Notes: generated from the sequence alone by a model not told the origin. Counted from the stretch's first letter, positions 9,004 through 20,592 are shown. The stretch: 64,000 nt of DNA from Streptomyces sp. Je 1-369 (GCF_026810505.1 NZ_CP101750.1:4951001-5015000); one strand, 5' to 3'. Translations and numbers: made by a program.

Positions 9004-10010
9004 GCACGAGCACCACGCTCCTGCACACCGCCGAGTCGCTCCGCACGCGCGCGCGTGCGGGCCGCCGCGCCGTCGTCATGACCATGGGCGCCCTGCACGA
9101 CGGACACGCCTCCCTCGTCCGCGCCGCCCGCCGCGTCGCAGGACCCGAGGGCGAGGTCGTCGTCACGGTCTTCGTGAACCCGCTCCAGTTCGGCGCGGGC
9201 GAGGACCTCGACCGCTACCCGCGCACCCTCGAAGCCGACATCAAGATCGCCGAAGAGGCCGGTGCGGACGTCGTGTTCGCCCCTGCCGTGGACGAGGTCT
9301 ACCCGGGCGGCGAACCGCAGGTCCGCGTCGGCGCGGGCCCCATGGGCACCGTCTTCGAAGGCGCCACCCGCCCCGGGCACTTCGACGGCATGCTCACCGT
9401 CGTCGCCAAGCTGCTGCACCTCACCGCGCCGGACGTGGCCCTCTTCGGGCAGAAGGACGCCCAGCAGCTCGCCCTGATCCGCCGCATGGTCCGCGACCTC
9501 AACTTCCCCGTGGAGATCGTCGGCGTCCCCACCGTCCGCGAGGACGACGGCCTGGCCCTCTCCAGCCGCAACCGCTATCTCGCCCCGGCAGAGCGGCGCA
9601 CCGCCCTCGCCCTCTCCCAGGCCCTCTTCGCGGGCCGCGACCGGCACGCCGCCCAGGAGGCGCTGCGCGCACGGGCCGCCAGTGCCCCCGCCTCACGCGC
9701 GCGTGCCGTCGCCCTGAGCGAGATCGGCGAGTCCCGCGCGGCGGCCGACGCACACGCCGTGGCGGAGTCCGCGGAGCCCTCCGCGACCGGTGGACCCGCC
9801 GCCGTCGTCGCCGCGGCCCGCCTCGTCCTCGACGACGCCGCCCGCCTGGTCCCCCCGCTGGAGCTGGACTACGTGACGTTGGTGGACCCCGCCGACTTCA
9901 CCGAGGTCGGCCCCGGCCACCGCGGCGAGGCCGTCCTCGCCGTGGCCGCCCGGGTCGGCTCGACGCGCCTCATCGACAACATCCCGCTGACGTTCGGAGC
10001 CCCCGCATGA
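9000..10010 (+). CDS. panC: Pantothenate synthetase (pantoate-beta-alanine ligase)
   Basis: PanC joins pantoate and beta-alanine with ATP to make pantothenate for CoA. The sequence shows the nucleotidyltransferase signature [17 protein letters not shown] near residues 25-40, [38 protein letters not shown] and the KMSKS-like loop ALSSRNRYL. At 336 residues it is about 50 longer than common PanC, the extra being an Ala-rich stretch around residues 225-265. The start overlaps the upstream stop and the stop overlaps nadB (both ATGA), so it is coupled on both sides. Confidence 0.96.
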   Translation: MSTSTTLLHTAESLRTRARAGRRAVVMTMGALHDGHASLVRAARRVAGPEGEVVVTVFVNPLQFGAGEDLDRYPRTLEADIKIAEEAGADVVFAPAVDEVYPGGEPQVRVGAGPMGTVFEGATRPGHFDGMLTVVAKLLHLTAPDVALFGQKDAQQLALIRRMVRDLNFPVEIVGVPTVREDDGLALSSRNRYLAPAERRTALALSQALFAGRDRHAAQEALRARAASAPASRARAVALSEIGESRAAADAHAVAESAEPSATGGPAAVVAAARLVLDDAARLVPPLELDYVTLVDPADFTEVGPGHRGEAVLAVAARVGSTRLIDNIPLTFGAPA

Positions 10011-11722
10011 GTGCCACCGGCATACGGCTGCATGCGCCCGCCCCCGGCTGGTCCCTCGACGCCGACATCGTCGTCGTCGGCTCCGGAGTGGCCGGACTGA
10101 CCTCCGCCCTGCGCTGCGCGGCCGCGGGACTCAGCACGGTCGTGGTGACCAAGGCCCGCCTGGACGCGGGCTCCACCCGCTGGGCGCAGGGCGGCGTCGC
10201 CGCGGCCCTCGGCGAGGGCGACACCCCCGAACAGCACCTGGACGACACGCTCGTGGCGGGCGTGGGGCTCTGTGACGAGGAGGCCGTGCGCACCCTCGTC
10301 ACCGAGGGCCCCGGTGCCGTACGCCGCCTCATCGAGACCGGCGCCCACTTCGACAAGGACTCCGCAGGCGCCATCGAGCTGGCCCGCGAGGGCGGCCACC
10401 ACCGGCGCCGCATCGCGCACGCGGGCGGCGACGCGACCGGCGCGGAGATCTCCCGCGCCCTCGTCGAGGCGGTCCGCGCCCGCGGCATCCCGACGGTCGA
10501 GAACGCGCTGGTCCTCGACCTCCTCACCGACGCCGACGGCCACACCGCCGGTGTCTCCCTGCACGTCATGGGGGAGGGCCAGCACGACGGCGTGGGCGCC
10601 GTCCACGCCCCCGCGGTGGTCCTCGCCACCGGCGGCATGGGCCAGGTCTTCTCCGCGACCACGAACCCGTCCGTCTCCACGGGCGACGGCGTCGCGCTCG
10701 CCCTGCGCGCGGGCGCCGAGGTCTCCGATCTCGAATTCGTGCAGTTCCACCCGACGGTGCTCTTCCTCGGCACCGACGCCGAGGGCCAGCAGCCGCTGGT
10801 CTCCGAGGCCGTCCGGGGCGAGGGCGCGCACCTCGTGGACGCCGACGGCGTGCGCTTCATGGTCGGACAGCACGAGCTGGCCGAGCTGGCGCCCCGCGAC
10901 ATCGTCGCCAAGGGCATCACGCGCCGCATGCAGGAGAAGGGCGCCGACCACATGTTCCTGGACGCCCGGCACTTCGGCGCCGACATGTGGGAGAACCGCT
11001 TCCCGACGATCCTCGCCGCCTGCCGGGCGCACGGCATCGACCCGGTCACCGAGCCCATCCCCATCGCCCCCGCCGCGCACTACGCCTCCGGGGGCGTCCG
11101 CACCGACCCGCACGGCCGCACCACCGTCCCGGGGCTCTACGCCTGCGGGGAGGTCGCCTGCACCGGCGTGCACGGCGCCAACCGCCTCGCCTCCAACTCC
11201 CTGCTCGAAGGCCTGGTCTACGCCGAGCGCATCGCCGACGACATCGTGGCCCGCCACGCGGAAAACACCCTCCACGCGCGCGTGCCTGCCCCCGTCACCC
11301 CCTCGGAGACCCCGACGCATCCCCTCCTCCCGGCCGAGGCCCGTTTCGCCATCCAGCGCGTCATGACCGAAGGCGCCGGAGTCCTCCGCTCCGCCTCGTC
11401 CCTCACCGAGGCCGCCGCGCGGCTGGCCCGCATCCACGCCGAGGCCGCCGGCGCGCTCGCCGAACACGGCAAGACGGCCGAGCCCGGCGTCGACTCCTGG
11501 GAGACCACCAACCTCCTGTGCGTCGCCCGCGTCCTGGTGGCCGCCGCCCAGCGCCGCGAGGAGACCCGCGGCTGCCACTGGCGCGAGGACCACGCGGACC
11601 GCGACGACGCGGCCTGGCGGCGCCACATCGTCGTACGCCTCAATCCGGACAGGACCCTGGCGGCGCACACCACCGAGACCCACGACTTCCCTCCGACCCG
11701 TCCCAGTCCCCAGGAGCAGTGA
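10007..11722 (+). CDS. nadB: L-aspartate oxidase
   Basis: This 571-residue flavoprotein converts L-aspartate to iminoaspartate, the first step of quinolinate and NAD synthesis. It has the FAD-binding motif [21 protein letters not shown] at residues ~18-38, the [13 protein letters not shown] flavin loop, the active-site [14 protein letters not shown] region, and [44 protein letters not shown] near residue 400. It overlaps panC by 4 nt and is followed directly by nadC. nadA is not in the window, so the quinolinate synthase must be encoded elsewhere. Confidence 0.97.
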   Translation: MSATGIRLHAPAPGWSLDADIVVVGSGVAGLTSALRCAAAGLSTVVVTKARLDAGSTRWAQGGVAAALGEGDTPEQHLDDTLVAGVGLCDEEAVRTLVTEGPGAVRRLIETGAHFDKDSAGAIELAREGGHHRRRIAHAGGDATGAEISRALVEAVRARGIPTVENALVLDLLTDADGHTAGVSLHVMGEGQHDGVGAVHAPAVVLATGGMGQVFSATTNPSVSTGDGVALALRAGAEVSDLEFVQFHPTVLFLGTDAEGQQPLVSEAVRGEGAHLVDADGVRFMVGQHELAELAPRDIVAKGITRRMQEKGADHMFLDARHFGADMWENRFPTILAACRAHGIDPVTEPIPIAPAAHYASGGVRTDPHGRTTVPGLYACGEVACTGVHGANRLASNSLLEGLVYAERIADDIVARHAENTLHARVPAPVTPSETPTHPLLPAEARFAIQRVMTEGAGVLRSASSLTEAAARLARIHAEAAGALAEHGKTAEPGVDSWETTNLLCVARVLVAAAQRREETRGCHWREDHADRDDAAWRRHIVVRLNPDRTLAAHTTETHDFPPTRPSPQEQ

Positions 11723-11724
11723 CC

Positions 11725-12723
11725 GTGAGCACCCCCGACGACCTCCCCCTCGCCGACCCCTCAGCCGCAGGCGGTGGCTGCGGCGACGCCTGCGGCTGCG
11801 GCGGGGACGACTCCTACGACCCGATGGAGTGCGGCCTCGACCCCGCGCTCGTACAGCTCCTGGCCGAGGCAGGACTCGATCCCGTGCAGATCGAGGACAT
11901 CGCGCACATGGCCATCGAGGAGGACCTGGCAGGCGGAGTGGACGTCACCACGGCCGCCACCATCCCCGAGGACGCCGTCGCCACCGCCGACTTCGCGGCG
12001 CGCGAGGCGGGCACCGTCGCGGGTCTCCGCGTCGCCGAAGCCATCATCTCCGTGGTGTGCGAGGAGGAGTTCGAGGTCGAGCGGCACGTCGAGGACGGCG
12101 ACCGCGTCGCGGCCGGTGACGTCCTCCTGAGCGTCACGACCCGCACCCGCGACCTGCTCACCGCCGAGCGCAGCGCGCTGAACATCCTGTGCCGCCTCTC
12201 CGGCATCGCGACCGCCACGCGCGCGTGGGCGGACGTTCTGGACGGCACGAAGGCGAAGGTCCGCGACACCCGCAAGACGACGCCGGGCTACCGCGCGCTG
12301 GAGAAGTACGCGGTGCGCATGGGAGGCGGCGTCAACCACCGCATGTCGCTCGCCGACGCGGCACTGGTCAAGGACAACCACGTGGTGGCGGCGGGCGGCG
12401 TCGCACAGGCCTTCAAGGCCGTGCGCGAGCAGTTCCCGGGCCTGGCCGTCGAGGTCGAGGTCGACACGCTCCACCAGCTGCGCGAGGTCGTCGACGCGGG
12501 CGCCGACCTGATCCTCCTGGACAACTTCACGCCCGGCGAGACGGCGGAGGCCGTCGCCCTCGTCGACGGCCGCGCGTTCCTGGAGTCCTCGGGCCGCCTC
12601 ACCCTGGGGAACGCCAGGGCGTACGCCGAGACGGGCGTCGACTACCTCGCGGTGGGCGCCCTCACCCACTCGTCCCCGATCCTCGACATCGGACTCGACC
12701 TGCGAGAAGCGGTGCGCGACTGA
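11725..12723 (+). CDS. nadC: Nicotinate-nucleotide pyrophosphorylase (quinolinate phosphoribosyltransferase)
   Basis: NadC turns quinolinate and PRPP into nicotinate mononucleotide. The core is typical: AERSALNILCRLSGIAT, VRDTRKTTPGYRALEKYAVRMGGGVNHR, VKDNHV, VEVEVDTL, ILLDNFTP. The GTG at 11725 is preferred to one at 11719 because AGGAG lies 8 nt upstream. In front of the core is a ~45-residue extension rich in Gly and Cys (C19, C23, C25, C36), which could bind a metal. The stop codon overlaps the ATG of coaX. Confidence 0.96.
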   Translation: MSTPDDLPLADPSAAGGGCGDACGCGGDDSYDPMECGLDPALVQLLAEAGLDPVQIEDIAHMAIEEDLAGGVDVTTAATIPEDAVATADFAAREAGTVAGLRVAEAIISVVCEEEFEVERHVEDGDRVAAGDVLLSVTTRTRDLLTAERSALNILCRLSGIATATRAWADVLDGTKAKVRDTRKTTPGYRALEKYAVRMGGGVNHRMSLADAALVKDNHVVAAGGVAQAFKAVREQFPGLAVEVEVDTLHQLREVVDAGADLILLDNFTPGETAEAVALVDGRAFLESSGRLTLGNARAYAETGVDYLAVGALTHSSPILDIGLDLREAVRD

Positions 12724-13529
12724 TGCTGCTGACCATCGACGTAGGCAACACCCACACCGTCCTCGGCCTCTTCGACGGCGAGGACATCGTCGAGCACTGG
12801 CGCATCTCCACGGACGCGCGCCGCACCGCCGACGAGCTCGCCGTGCTCCTGCACGGCCTGATGGGCATGCACCCGCTGCTCGGCGACGAGCTCGGCGACG
12901 GCATCGACGGCATCGCCATCTGCTCGACCGTCCCCTCGGTCCTGCACGAGCTGCGCGAGGTCACCCGGCGCTACTACGGGGACGTCCCCGCCGTCCTCGT
13001 CGAGCCCGGCATCAAGACCGGCGTCCCGATCCTCATGGACAACCCCAAGGAGGTCGGCGCCGACCGCATCATCAACGCGGTGGCGGCGGTCGAGCTCTAC
13101 GGGGGCCCGGCGATCGTCGTCGACTTCGGCACCGCCACGACCTTCGACGCGGTGTCCGCGCGCGGGGAGTACGCGGGCGGGGTCATCGCCCCCGGCATCG
13201 AGATCTCCGTGGAGGCTCTCGGTGTACGAGGAGCTCAGCTCCGGAAGATCGAACTGGCCCGGCCGCGCAGCGTCATCGGCAAGAACACGGTGGAGGCCAT
13301 GCAGGCGGGCATCCTGTACGGCTTCGCCGGGCAGGTCGACGGGGTCGTGAACCGGATGGCCCGCGAACTGGCGGGCGCGGGCGGGGACCCCGACGACGTC
13401 ACGGTCATCGCGACGGGCGGTCTCGCGCCGATGGTCCTCGGCGAGGCGTCGGTCATCGACGAGCACGAACCGTGGCTGACGCTGATCGGGCTTCGGCTCG
13501 TCTACGAGCGGAACGTTGCCCGGAGCTGA
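12723..13529 (+). CDS. coaX: Type III pantothenate kinase
   Basis: CoaX phosphorylates pantothenate, the first committed step of CoA synthesis. The 268-residue protein has the ASKHA-fold ATP motif MLLTIDVGNTHTVLGLF at the start, the conserved stretch GADRIINAVAA near residue 115, VVDFGTATTFDAVS near 135 and a PGIEISVEAL helix. It closes the coupled cofactor operon, so panC (pantothenate formation) and coaX (its use) flank the two NAD genes in one transcript. Confidence 0.96.
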   Translation: MLLTIDVGNTHTVLGLFDGEDIVEHWRISTDARRTADELAVLLHGLMGMHPLLGDELGDGIDGIAICSTVPSVLHELREVTRRYYGDVPAVLVEPGIKTGVPILMDNPKEVGADRIINAVAAVELYGGPAIVVDFGTATTFDAVSARGEYAGGVIAPGIEISVEALGVRGAQLRKIELARPRSVIGKNTVEAMQAGILYGFAGQVDGVVNRMARELAGAGGDPDDVTVIATGGLAPMVLGEASVIDEHEPWLTLIGLRLVYERNVARS

Positions 13530-13634
13530 CTGATTGCCGCCGATTCGCGACCGGCCTGTGTGCACTCCGCGTCCGCTTCTGCAAGAGTCTGCGCAGGACG
13601 GGGACTTGAGCGGGTGTGGGGCGGGCTGGGGCGG

Positions 13635-13844
13635 ATGAGGCACAAGAGACGACTGTGGGTGGGCGTTCTGGCGCTGGGGGCGGTGCTCGTCGGCTCCGCG
13701 CCGGCGGCGTACGCGGCTTCGCCCTCCTCGTCCCCCCTTGCGGGGGCCGGGGCGGGGATCCTCCCCTGGCTCGCCGTCGCGGCGGTCGCCGCGCTCGGCA
13801 TCGGCGCGGTGGCCTACGCCCTGGCCCGCCGCCGCGCGGACTGA
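13635..13844 (+). CDS. Small secreted/membrane-anchored protein
   Basis: A 69-residue product with a basic start (MRHKRRLW), a hydrophobic signal core ending AAYA|AS near residue 27, a short Ser/Pro linker, a second hydrophobic segment (residues ~42-60) and a closing ARRRAD stop-transfer. This is the pattern of a small exported membrane protein. No domain is recognised. The start at 13635 is chosen because it begins the signal peptide; an upstream GTG in frame is possible. Confidence 0.6.
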   Translation: MRHKRRLWVGVLALGAVLVGSAPAAYAASPSSSPLAGAGAGILPWLAVAAVAALGIGAVAYALARRRAD

Positions 13845-13868
13845 CTTACGGGGGCGGGCGGGCGTTGC

Positions 13869-13982
13869 TTCCCCTGCGACGTCCTGCGCGGGTAGGGGCG
13901 CCGAGCCCGCCGCTTCGCGGCGGATGCTCCCCACCCGCCCGCCCGTTTGCCCCGCGACGTCCAGCGGGAGTAGGGGCAGCGG
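13869..13982. repeat. Imperfect ~30-bp direct repeat in an intergenic region
   Basis: The 13845-14221 gap holds no convincing gene. It contains two related segments, around 13876-13900 and 13953-13980, sharing GCGACGTCC, a GCGGG core and GTAGGGGC, separated by a GCCGCTTCGCGGC hairpin. A palindrome-rich TACGTACATA stretch lies near 14102-14112. Function unknown. Confidence 0.5.
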
Positions 13983-14221
13983 CGGCGGTCCCACCGGGCC
14001 GCGGCCGCGAGCGCGCCGGAGGGGACGTGGGGGTATGTGCGCACGGAGCACCGAGCACACCTCCACGGCCGGGAATGTCGGGCGCGGCGCAGGGATAGCG
14101 AGTACGTACATACCCCCGCGGCCCCGCCCCCAGAAACGGACCGACGGCGCCCCCCGCCCAAGGCGACCCGCCAGAAGTGGCGTTAAGAGGATTTTGTCCG
14201 GTTGGCGCGTATCGTCAGCCC

Positions 14222-14986
14222 ATGCCCACGCCATACGGATCCCGGGGCGGCATGGCCTTCAGTGCGGAGGAGCTGCGTGTGCTCCGTCGTGCCCTGGGCC
14301 TCGCCCTGCACCCCAGCCCCGTCCGCGACGAGGACGTCCAGGACTGCCTCCGGCTCGCCGAATCGGTCGACGAAGCCGTGCGCGAGGGCGCCAGGCTGCG
14401 CGCCTTCCTGGTGGCCGACCTCGCCCGCTACCGTGCCGCCCTGCCCGGCACCGCCACCGGCTACCTCGCACTCCTCGACGACGTCCTGAGCGGCGGCTAC
14501 CAGCCGACCGCCGACGACCTCGCCGCCCTGCGCGCCCTGCGCGGCAACCCCACCGCGGCCACCCTGCTCGACCGCTGCCGCGTCATCGCCGAGCGAGCCG
14601 TACGCGCCCGTCTCGCGGGCCGGGCCGTCCCCGCCGCCCTCAACGCCACACCCCTCCCCATCCCCCTCCCCATCCCGGCCTCCCGCACCCGCCTCCTGGC
14701 CCTCCCCGGAGGCCTGGACACCGGGGGCGCTGCGAGTACTGGGAGTACCGGGAGTGCCGGGAGTACCGGGAGTACCGGGCAGGTCGTGTGTGCCGCGCCC
14801 AACCCCCGGCAATCCTCCGAGCGCCCCGCCACCACCCCGCCCCGCCCCGTCCCCACCCCCGCCGAGGTGTTCCCGCCCAAGCGGCGGCCCGAGACGCCCG
14901 CAGCCCCCACCGCGCCCGCGGAGCCCACCGCGCCCTCCGCGCCCGCCACACCCGCGGACCCGCCGCACCAGCTCGTCGCGGGCTAG
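14222..14986 (+). CDS. Conserved Streptomyces hypothetical protein
   Basis: A 254-residue protein. Residues 10-140 look like a compact helical domain (FSAEELRVLRRALGLALHP, then LRLAESVDEAVREGARLRAFLVADLARYR). The remainder is low-complexity: a Thr/Gly/Ser run encoded by 9-bp repeats (14731-14781) and a Pro/Ala-rich tail. No enzymatic motif is visible. TATCGT lies 6 nt before the ATG, and there is no Shine-Dalgarno, so the mRNA is probably leaderless. It is followed at once by a small membrane protein gene. Confidence 0.75.
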   Translation: MPTPYGSRGGMAFSAEELRVLRRALGLALHPSPVRDEDVQDCLRLAESVDEAVREGARLRAFLVADLARYRAALPGTATGYLALLDDVLSGGYQPTADDLAALRALRGNPTAATLLDRCRVIAERAVRARLAGRAVPAALNATPLPIPLPIPASRTRLLALPGGLDTGGAASTGSTGSAGSTGSTGQVVCAAPNPRQSSERPATTPPRPVPTPAEVFPPKRRPETPAAPTAPAEPTAPSAPATPADPPHQLVAG

Positions 14987-15000
14987 CTACTCTGGAGGGC

Positions 15001-15180
15001 ATGGACTACGTTTCCGCGCTCGTGCCCCCCGTAGTGATGGCCGTGTTCTTCACGGGGCTCATCGTGACGATCGTGAAGACCCAGGGCGGCGCCAACAAGG
15101 CCAAGGAAGACGCGGCCGTCGACGCCGCGATCTCCCGCGCCGAAGCCGTCCGGCAGACGCCGAAGACCGGCAGCGCCTGA
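15001..15180 (+). CDS. Small single-pass membrane protein
   Basis: Fifty-nine residues: MDYVSALVPPVVMAVFF begins a transmembrane helix that ends near residue 26, followed by a charged, Ala-rich cytoplasmic tail. GGAGG precedes the ATG, and TACTCT ends 7 nt before it. It lies 14 nt after the previous gene and just before a strong terminator, so the two likely form one unit. Function unknown. Confidence 0.75.
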   Translation: MDYVSALVPPVVMAVFFTGLIVTIVKTQGGANKAKEDAAVDAAISRAEAVRQTPKTGSA

Positions 15181-15254
15181 CCGGTAGCAGCACCCCGGCA
15201 CCCACAGCACCCCCAGCACTCCCAGCACTCCCAGTGCCCCCCACCCGGGGCCCC

Positions 15255-15295
15255 GGCGTACGACTCACGCGCGTTTCGAGTCGTACGCCCTTTTT
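15255..15295 (+). terminator. Strong intrinsic terminator
   Basis: Perfect 12-bp arms GGCGTACGACTC (15255-15266) and GAGTCGTACGCC (15278-15289) with an 11-nt loop, then CTTTTT. It closes the 14222/15001 unit and isolates it from the BlaI-type gene. Confidence 0.9.
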
Positions 15296-15347
15296 GTTGC
15301 AGAAGTTGTCGAAAATGGGGGTACGCCACGTCCCTCACGCATCACGC

Positions 15348-15371
15348 CAATAGTGACGTCTCCCACTATTG
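15348..15371. promoter_or_regulatory. Probable BlaI-type autorepressor operator
   Basis: An exact inverted repeat, CAATAGTG (15348-15355) and CACTATTG (15364-15371), with an 8-bp centre. It ends 7 nt before the GTG of the BlaI-family gene and overlaps TATTGT (15368-15373), a candidate -10 six nt before the start codon. A dimeric repressor bound here would cover the promoter of its own leaderless transcript. Confidence 0.7.
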
Positions 15372-15378
15372 TTCTGCT

Positions 15379-15849
15379 GTGCCTCGTCCATTGGGAGAAC
15401 TCGAAGACTCAGTCATGACGCGGGTGTGGAAGTGGAACCGCCCCGTGACCGTTCGAGAAGTCCTGGAAGACCTTCAGGAGGAACGGTCCATCGCGTACAC
15501 CACCGTGATGACCGTTTTGGACAATCTCCATCAGAAGGGCTGGGTGCGCCGCGAAGCGGAAGGCCGCGCCTATCGATATGAGGCGGTCTCCACTCGTGCC
15601 GCCTACGCAGCCGCACTGATGAACGAAGCCTGGTCGCAGAGCGACAACCCCGCCGCCGCACTCGTCGCCTTCTTCGGCATGATGTCGGCGGAACAGCGGG
15701 AAGCGCTGAGCGACGCGATGCGTATCGTCCAAGGCCCCGAAGTCGCGCAACGCTCCGAAGTCGTCCAGCGCCCCGAAGTCACCCACTCCCCCGAAGTCAC
15801 CCAACCCCCCGAGAACCCCGCCTCCGTCGAGCGCGGCGCAGAGCGATAG
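15379..15849 (+). CDS. BlaI/MecI-family transcriptional repressor
   Basis: A 156-residue protein whose first ~110 residues are a BlaI-type winged helix (LGELEDSVMTRVWKWNRPVTVREVLEDL, then IAYTTVMTVLDNLHQKGWVRRE) with a short dimerisation helix. Unlike BlaI/MecI there is no adjacent BlaR-type protease gene, so it may answer another signal. The C-terminal tail is made of about four hexapeptide repeats (SEVVQR, PEVTHS and similar) encoded by 18-bp DNA repeats at ~15734-15810. It appears leaderless and self-controlled through the operator at 15348-15371. Confidence 0.88.
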   Translation: MPRPLGELEDSVMTRVWKWNRPVTVREVLEDLQEERSIAYTTVMTVLDNLHQKGWVRREAEGRAYRYEAVSTRAAYAAALMNEAWSQSDNPAAALVAFFGMMSAEQREALSDAMRIVQGPEVAQRSEVVQRPEVTHSPEVTQPPENPASVERGAER

Positions 15850-15859
15850 CGTCCGCTTC

Positions 15860-16411
15860 ATGCCAGCAGAGGTCCCCGAACGCAACGAAGTCAGCGAACT
15901 CAGCTCAAAAGCAGTCTCCGTCCGGAGGGCGCGAACCTCCGATGTGCCGGGCGTCCGCCGGCTCCTCGACTCCTACGTCCGCGAGCGCATCCTCCTGGAC
16001 AAAGCGACGGTGACGCTTTACGAGGACATCCAGGAGTTCTGGGTGGCGGAACGCGACGACAACGCGGAGTTGGTCGGCTGCGGCGCTCTGCACGTCATGT
16101 GGGAAGACCTCGCCGAAGTGCGCACACTGGCCGTGAATCCCGAGGTCAGGGGTGCCGGAGTGGGGCATCAGCTGTTGGGCAAGTTGCTGCGGACCGCCGG
16201 TTGGCTCGGCGTCCGCAAGGTTTTCTGTCTCACCTTCGAAGTCGACTTCTTCGCGAAGCACGGCTTCGTGGAGATCGGCGAGACTCCGGTCGACGGAGAT
16301 GTCTACAGCGAGCTCCTGCGTTCCTATGACGAGGGCGTCGCCGAGTTCCTCGGCCTCGAACGAGTGAAACCGAACACCTTGGGCAACAGCCGGATGCTTC
16401 TGCATCTGTGA
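15860..16411 (+). CDS. Amino-acid N-acetyltransferase (ArgA-type GNAT)
   Basis: A 183-residue GNAT protein with the acetyl-CoA loop VRGAGVGHQLLGKLL near residue 98 and the conserved VGCGALHVMWEDLAEVRTLAV and FCLTFEVDFFAKHGF stretches. These match the short actinobacterial N-acetylglutamate synthases (M. tuberculosis Rv2747 type) that start arginine synthesis. The gene begins 10 nt after the BlaI-type gene; TAGCGT lies 7 nt before the ATG, so it may have its own leaderless promoter. It is not near other arg genes, so the substrate is inferred only from similarity. Confidence 0.8.
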   Translation: MPAEVPERNEVSELSSKAVSVRRARTSDVPGVRRLLDSYVRERILLDKATVTLYEDIQEFWVAERDDNAELVGCGALHVMWEDLAEVRTLAVNPEVRGAGVGHQLLGKLLRTAGWLGVRKVFCLTFEVDFFAKHGFVEIGETPVDGDVYSELLRSYDEGVAEFLGLERVKPNTLGNSRMLLHL

Positions 16412-16534
16412 TCGTCAGGCGGTATTCCTGATCGTCCCCTGCCCGGGTGGGCTATGTCCGAAACGCGCACGTTTCCAGGGTTCTAGGGGTCCCCGGTCTC
16501 TCCCAGGGGTTTGTGTTTTTCCAGCAAAAGCGGT

Positions 16535-16568
16535 TTGCTTTCCGACGTACTGCAGTACTGCATATAAC
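16535..16568 (+). promoter_or_regulatory. Candidate lsr2 promoter with 12-bp palindrome
   Basis: The 16412-16643 gap is clearly richer in A+T than its surroundings. It has TTTCCG (16539-16544), an 18-bp spacer and TATAAC (16563-16568), and within the spacer the perfect palindrome GTACTGCAGTAC (16547-16558). The palindrome is placed where a repressor would block polymerase. Lsr2 prefers A+T-rich DNA, so self-control is also possible. Confidence 0.45.
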
Positions 16569-16643
16569 AGGGGCCGGTGAATCGACGGCGCGTGTCGTGC
16601 GGCTTGCGGCCCGGTCTCACAGTTATCGATGAAAGGAAATCCG

Positions 16644-16982
16644 GTGGCACAGAAGGTTCAGGTCCTTCTTGTCGATGACCTCGACGGTGGCGAGGCAGAC
16701 GAGACCGTGACGTTTGCGCTGGACGGCAAGTCCTACGAGATCGACCTCACCACGGCCAACGCGGACAAGCTCCGTGGCGCCCTTGAGGACTTCGTCAAGG
16801 CCGGCCGGCGTACCGGTGGCCGTGGTTCGGGCGGTCGCGGCAAGGCGCGCGCCGCCGCGACGGGCGGTGGCCAGGACACGGCGGCCATCCGCGCCTGGGC
16901 GAAGGAGAACGGTTTCGAGGTCAACGACCGCGGCCGCGTTCCCGCGTCCATTCGCGAGGCCTACGAGAAGGCCAACGGCTGA
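16644..16982 (+). CDS. lsr2: Lsr2 nucleoid-associated xenogeneic silencer
   Basis: A 112-residue Lsr2: an N-terminal beta-rich dimerisation domain (MAQKVQVLLVDDLDGGEADETVTFALDGK), a Gly/Arg/Ala linker and a C-terminal DNA-binding domain (AIRAWAKENGFEVNDRGRVPASIREAYE) with the RGR minor-groove motif. Lsr2 bridges A+T-rich DNA and silences acquired or specialised-metabolism genes. The GTG at 16644 follows AAAGGAAA; an ATG at 16629 would add five residues before the invariant AQKV start and is rejected. Its end overlaps the convergent SCO3374-family gene by 22 bp. Confidence 0.97.
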   Translation: MAQKVQVLLVDDLDGGEADETVTFALDGKSYEIDLTTANADKLRGALEDFVKAGRRTGGRGSGGRGKARAAATGGGQDTAAIRAWAKENGFEVNDRGRVPASIREAYEKANG

Positions 16983-17551
16983 CGGCTGCGACGCCGCAGC
17001 CGGACCCGGTGGCATTGCGTCGCCGCCGTGTCCACCAGTCGTACGAGACCGGAGCCCACGGCGGGATCGCTGTGCTGCGTGGTCCCTCCCTTCCCCATGC
17101 CGGGCAGGGACGGGAGCGCGGGCAGCGTCGGCTCCACCTCACAGCCGGGCTCCGGGGGTCGCAGCCAGACGGCGGCCCCCCGCGAGCCGGTCCATCCCGG
17201 GGGCGTCGGCGCGATGATCCGCCCGCCCGCCCCGACCGCGGTGAGGCCGAGGGGGATGTGTCCCCACTCCAGCCAGTCGAGCAGCCCCGGCAGCTCGTCC
17301 GCGCTTCCCGCGCTCACCAGGAGGCGCATCGTTTCCCCGCGCAGTGCCACCGGAGCCTTCGGCCCGAGGTGGCGCAGCGCCGCGAAACCGGCCTCCGCGG
17401 GAAGTTCCAGGACGTCGAAGCGCAGCCCCGTCAGGAGCCGCGCGGGACCTGGCTCGGGGGCGGTCGCCCAGCCGAGCTCGTTCTCGTACCACTGCCGCAC
17501 CGGGTCGCTCTGCTCGACCGGTACCCGGGGCTGAGGAACTGTGGGGGCCAT
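16961..17551 (-). CDS. SCO3374-family hypothetical protein
   Basis: A 196-residue protein starting MAPTVPQPRVPVEQSDPVRQW. The central part (LLTGLRFDVLELPAEAG, then LLVSAGSADELPGLLDWLEWGHIPLGLTAVGAGG) resembles the N-terminal domain of bifunctional primase-polymerases and appears in Streptomyces next to lsr2 and clpC. The catalytic carboxylates expected of a primase are not obvious to me, so no activity is claimed. The C-terminus is basic (RLRRRSRQ). It overlaps lsr2 tail-to-tail. Confidence 0.75.
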   Translation of the reverse strand: MAPTVPQPRVPVEQSDPVRQWYENELGWATAPEPGPARLLTGLRFDVLELPAEAGFAALRHLGPKAPVALRGETMRLLVSAGSADELPGLLDWLEWGHIPLGLTAVGAGGRIIAPTPPGWTGSRGAAVWLRPPEPGCEVEPTLPALPSLPGMGKGGTTQHSDPAVGSGLVRLVDTAATQCHRVRLRRRSRQPLAFS

Positions 17552-17992
17552 GCCGGGGCAACAGTCGCAACGGCGCACGGGTTACGCAGGGTGGCCGAAT
17601 GGACGCGCTGCGTGTCCGGAAAGTGGGCGTGAGGACGTGTTCGGCGACGCAAGGCTGTTCGCCCGTAGCTGAGGGAACCGGGGCGCGCCGCATGGAGTGT
17701 CAGTCCTTACGGGTAAGACATCCCTAGTGGGGAGGGGCGACACGCGCTTCCGGGCGCCACACGTTCGCCATCGGCGTAGTGCTGGTGGGGGTAACTGCCT
17801 GGCCTGCGGGAACATCGTCTCGCACCATCGGGTTGGAGCAGTTGTCGGCGTTCGGGGTCAGGAGATCCTCCGAGTTGGGGTCCGGGTGTCGGCAGTTGGA
17901 ATGAGCGGTCCCCGCTTGCGGGACTAAGCTGCGGAAGGACAGGGAGGGGACCGACCCCTTTACTGCCTGACCGCTCTGAGGAGCGATTAACG
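17552..17992 (+). promoter_or_regulatory. clpC upstream control region with candidate ClgR site
   Basis: A 440-bp gene-free stretch before clpC. At 17766-17776 it has CGC-N5-GCG (CGCCATCGGCG, preceded by GTT), the basic pattern bound by ClgR, the actinobacterial activator of clp genes; the central base does not fit the fuller consensus I remember. GAGGAG lies upstream of the clpC ATG. No -10/-35 pair stands out clearly. Confidence 0.4.
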
Positions 17993-20521
<2,529 letters not shown>

Positions 20522-20547
20522 CGCCCACGCAGGGCTGAACGCTCGAA

Positions 20548-20592
20548 GGGGCTGCCCCGGACCGTTTCGTACGGTCCGGGGCAGCCCCTTTT
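20548..20592 (+). terminator. Intrinsic terminator of clpC
   Basis: Perfect 17-bp arms (20548-20564 and 20572-20588, core GGGGCTGCCCCGG) with a 7-nt loop, then TTTT. It also separates clpC from the convergent NACHT gene. Confidence 0.95.
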
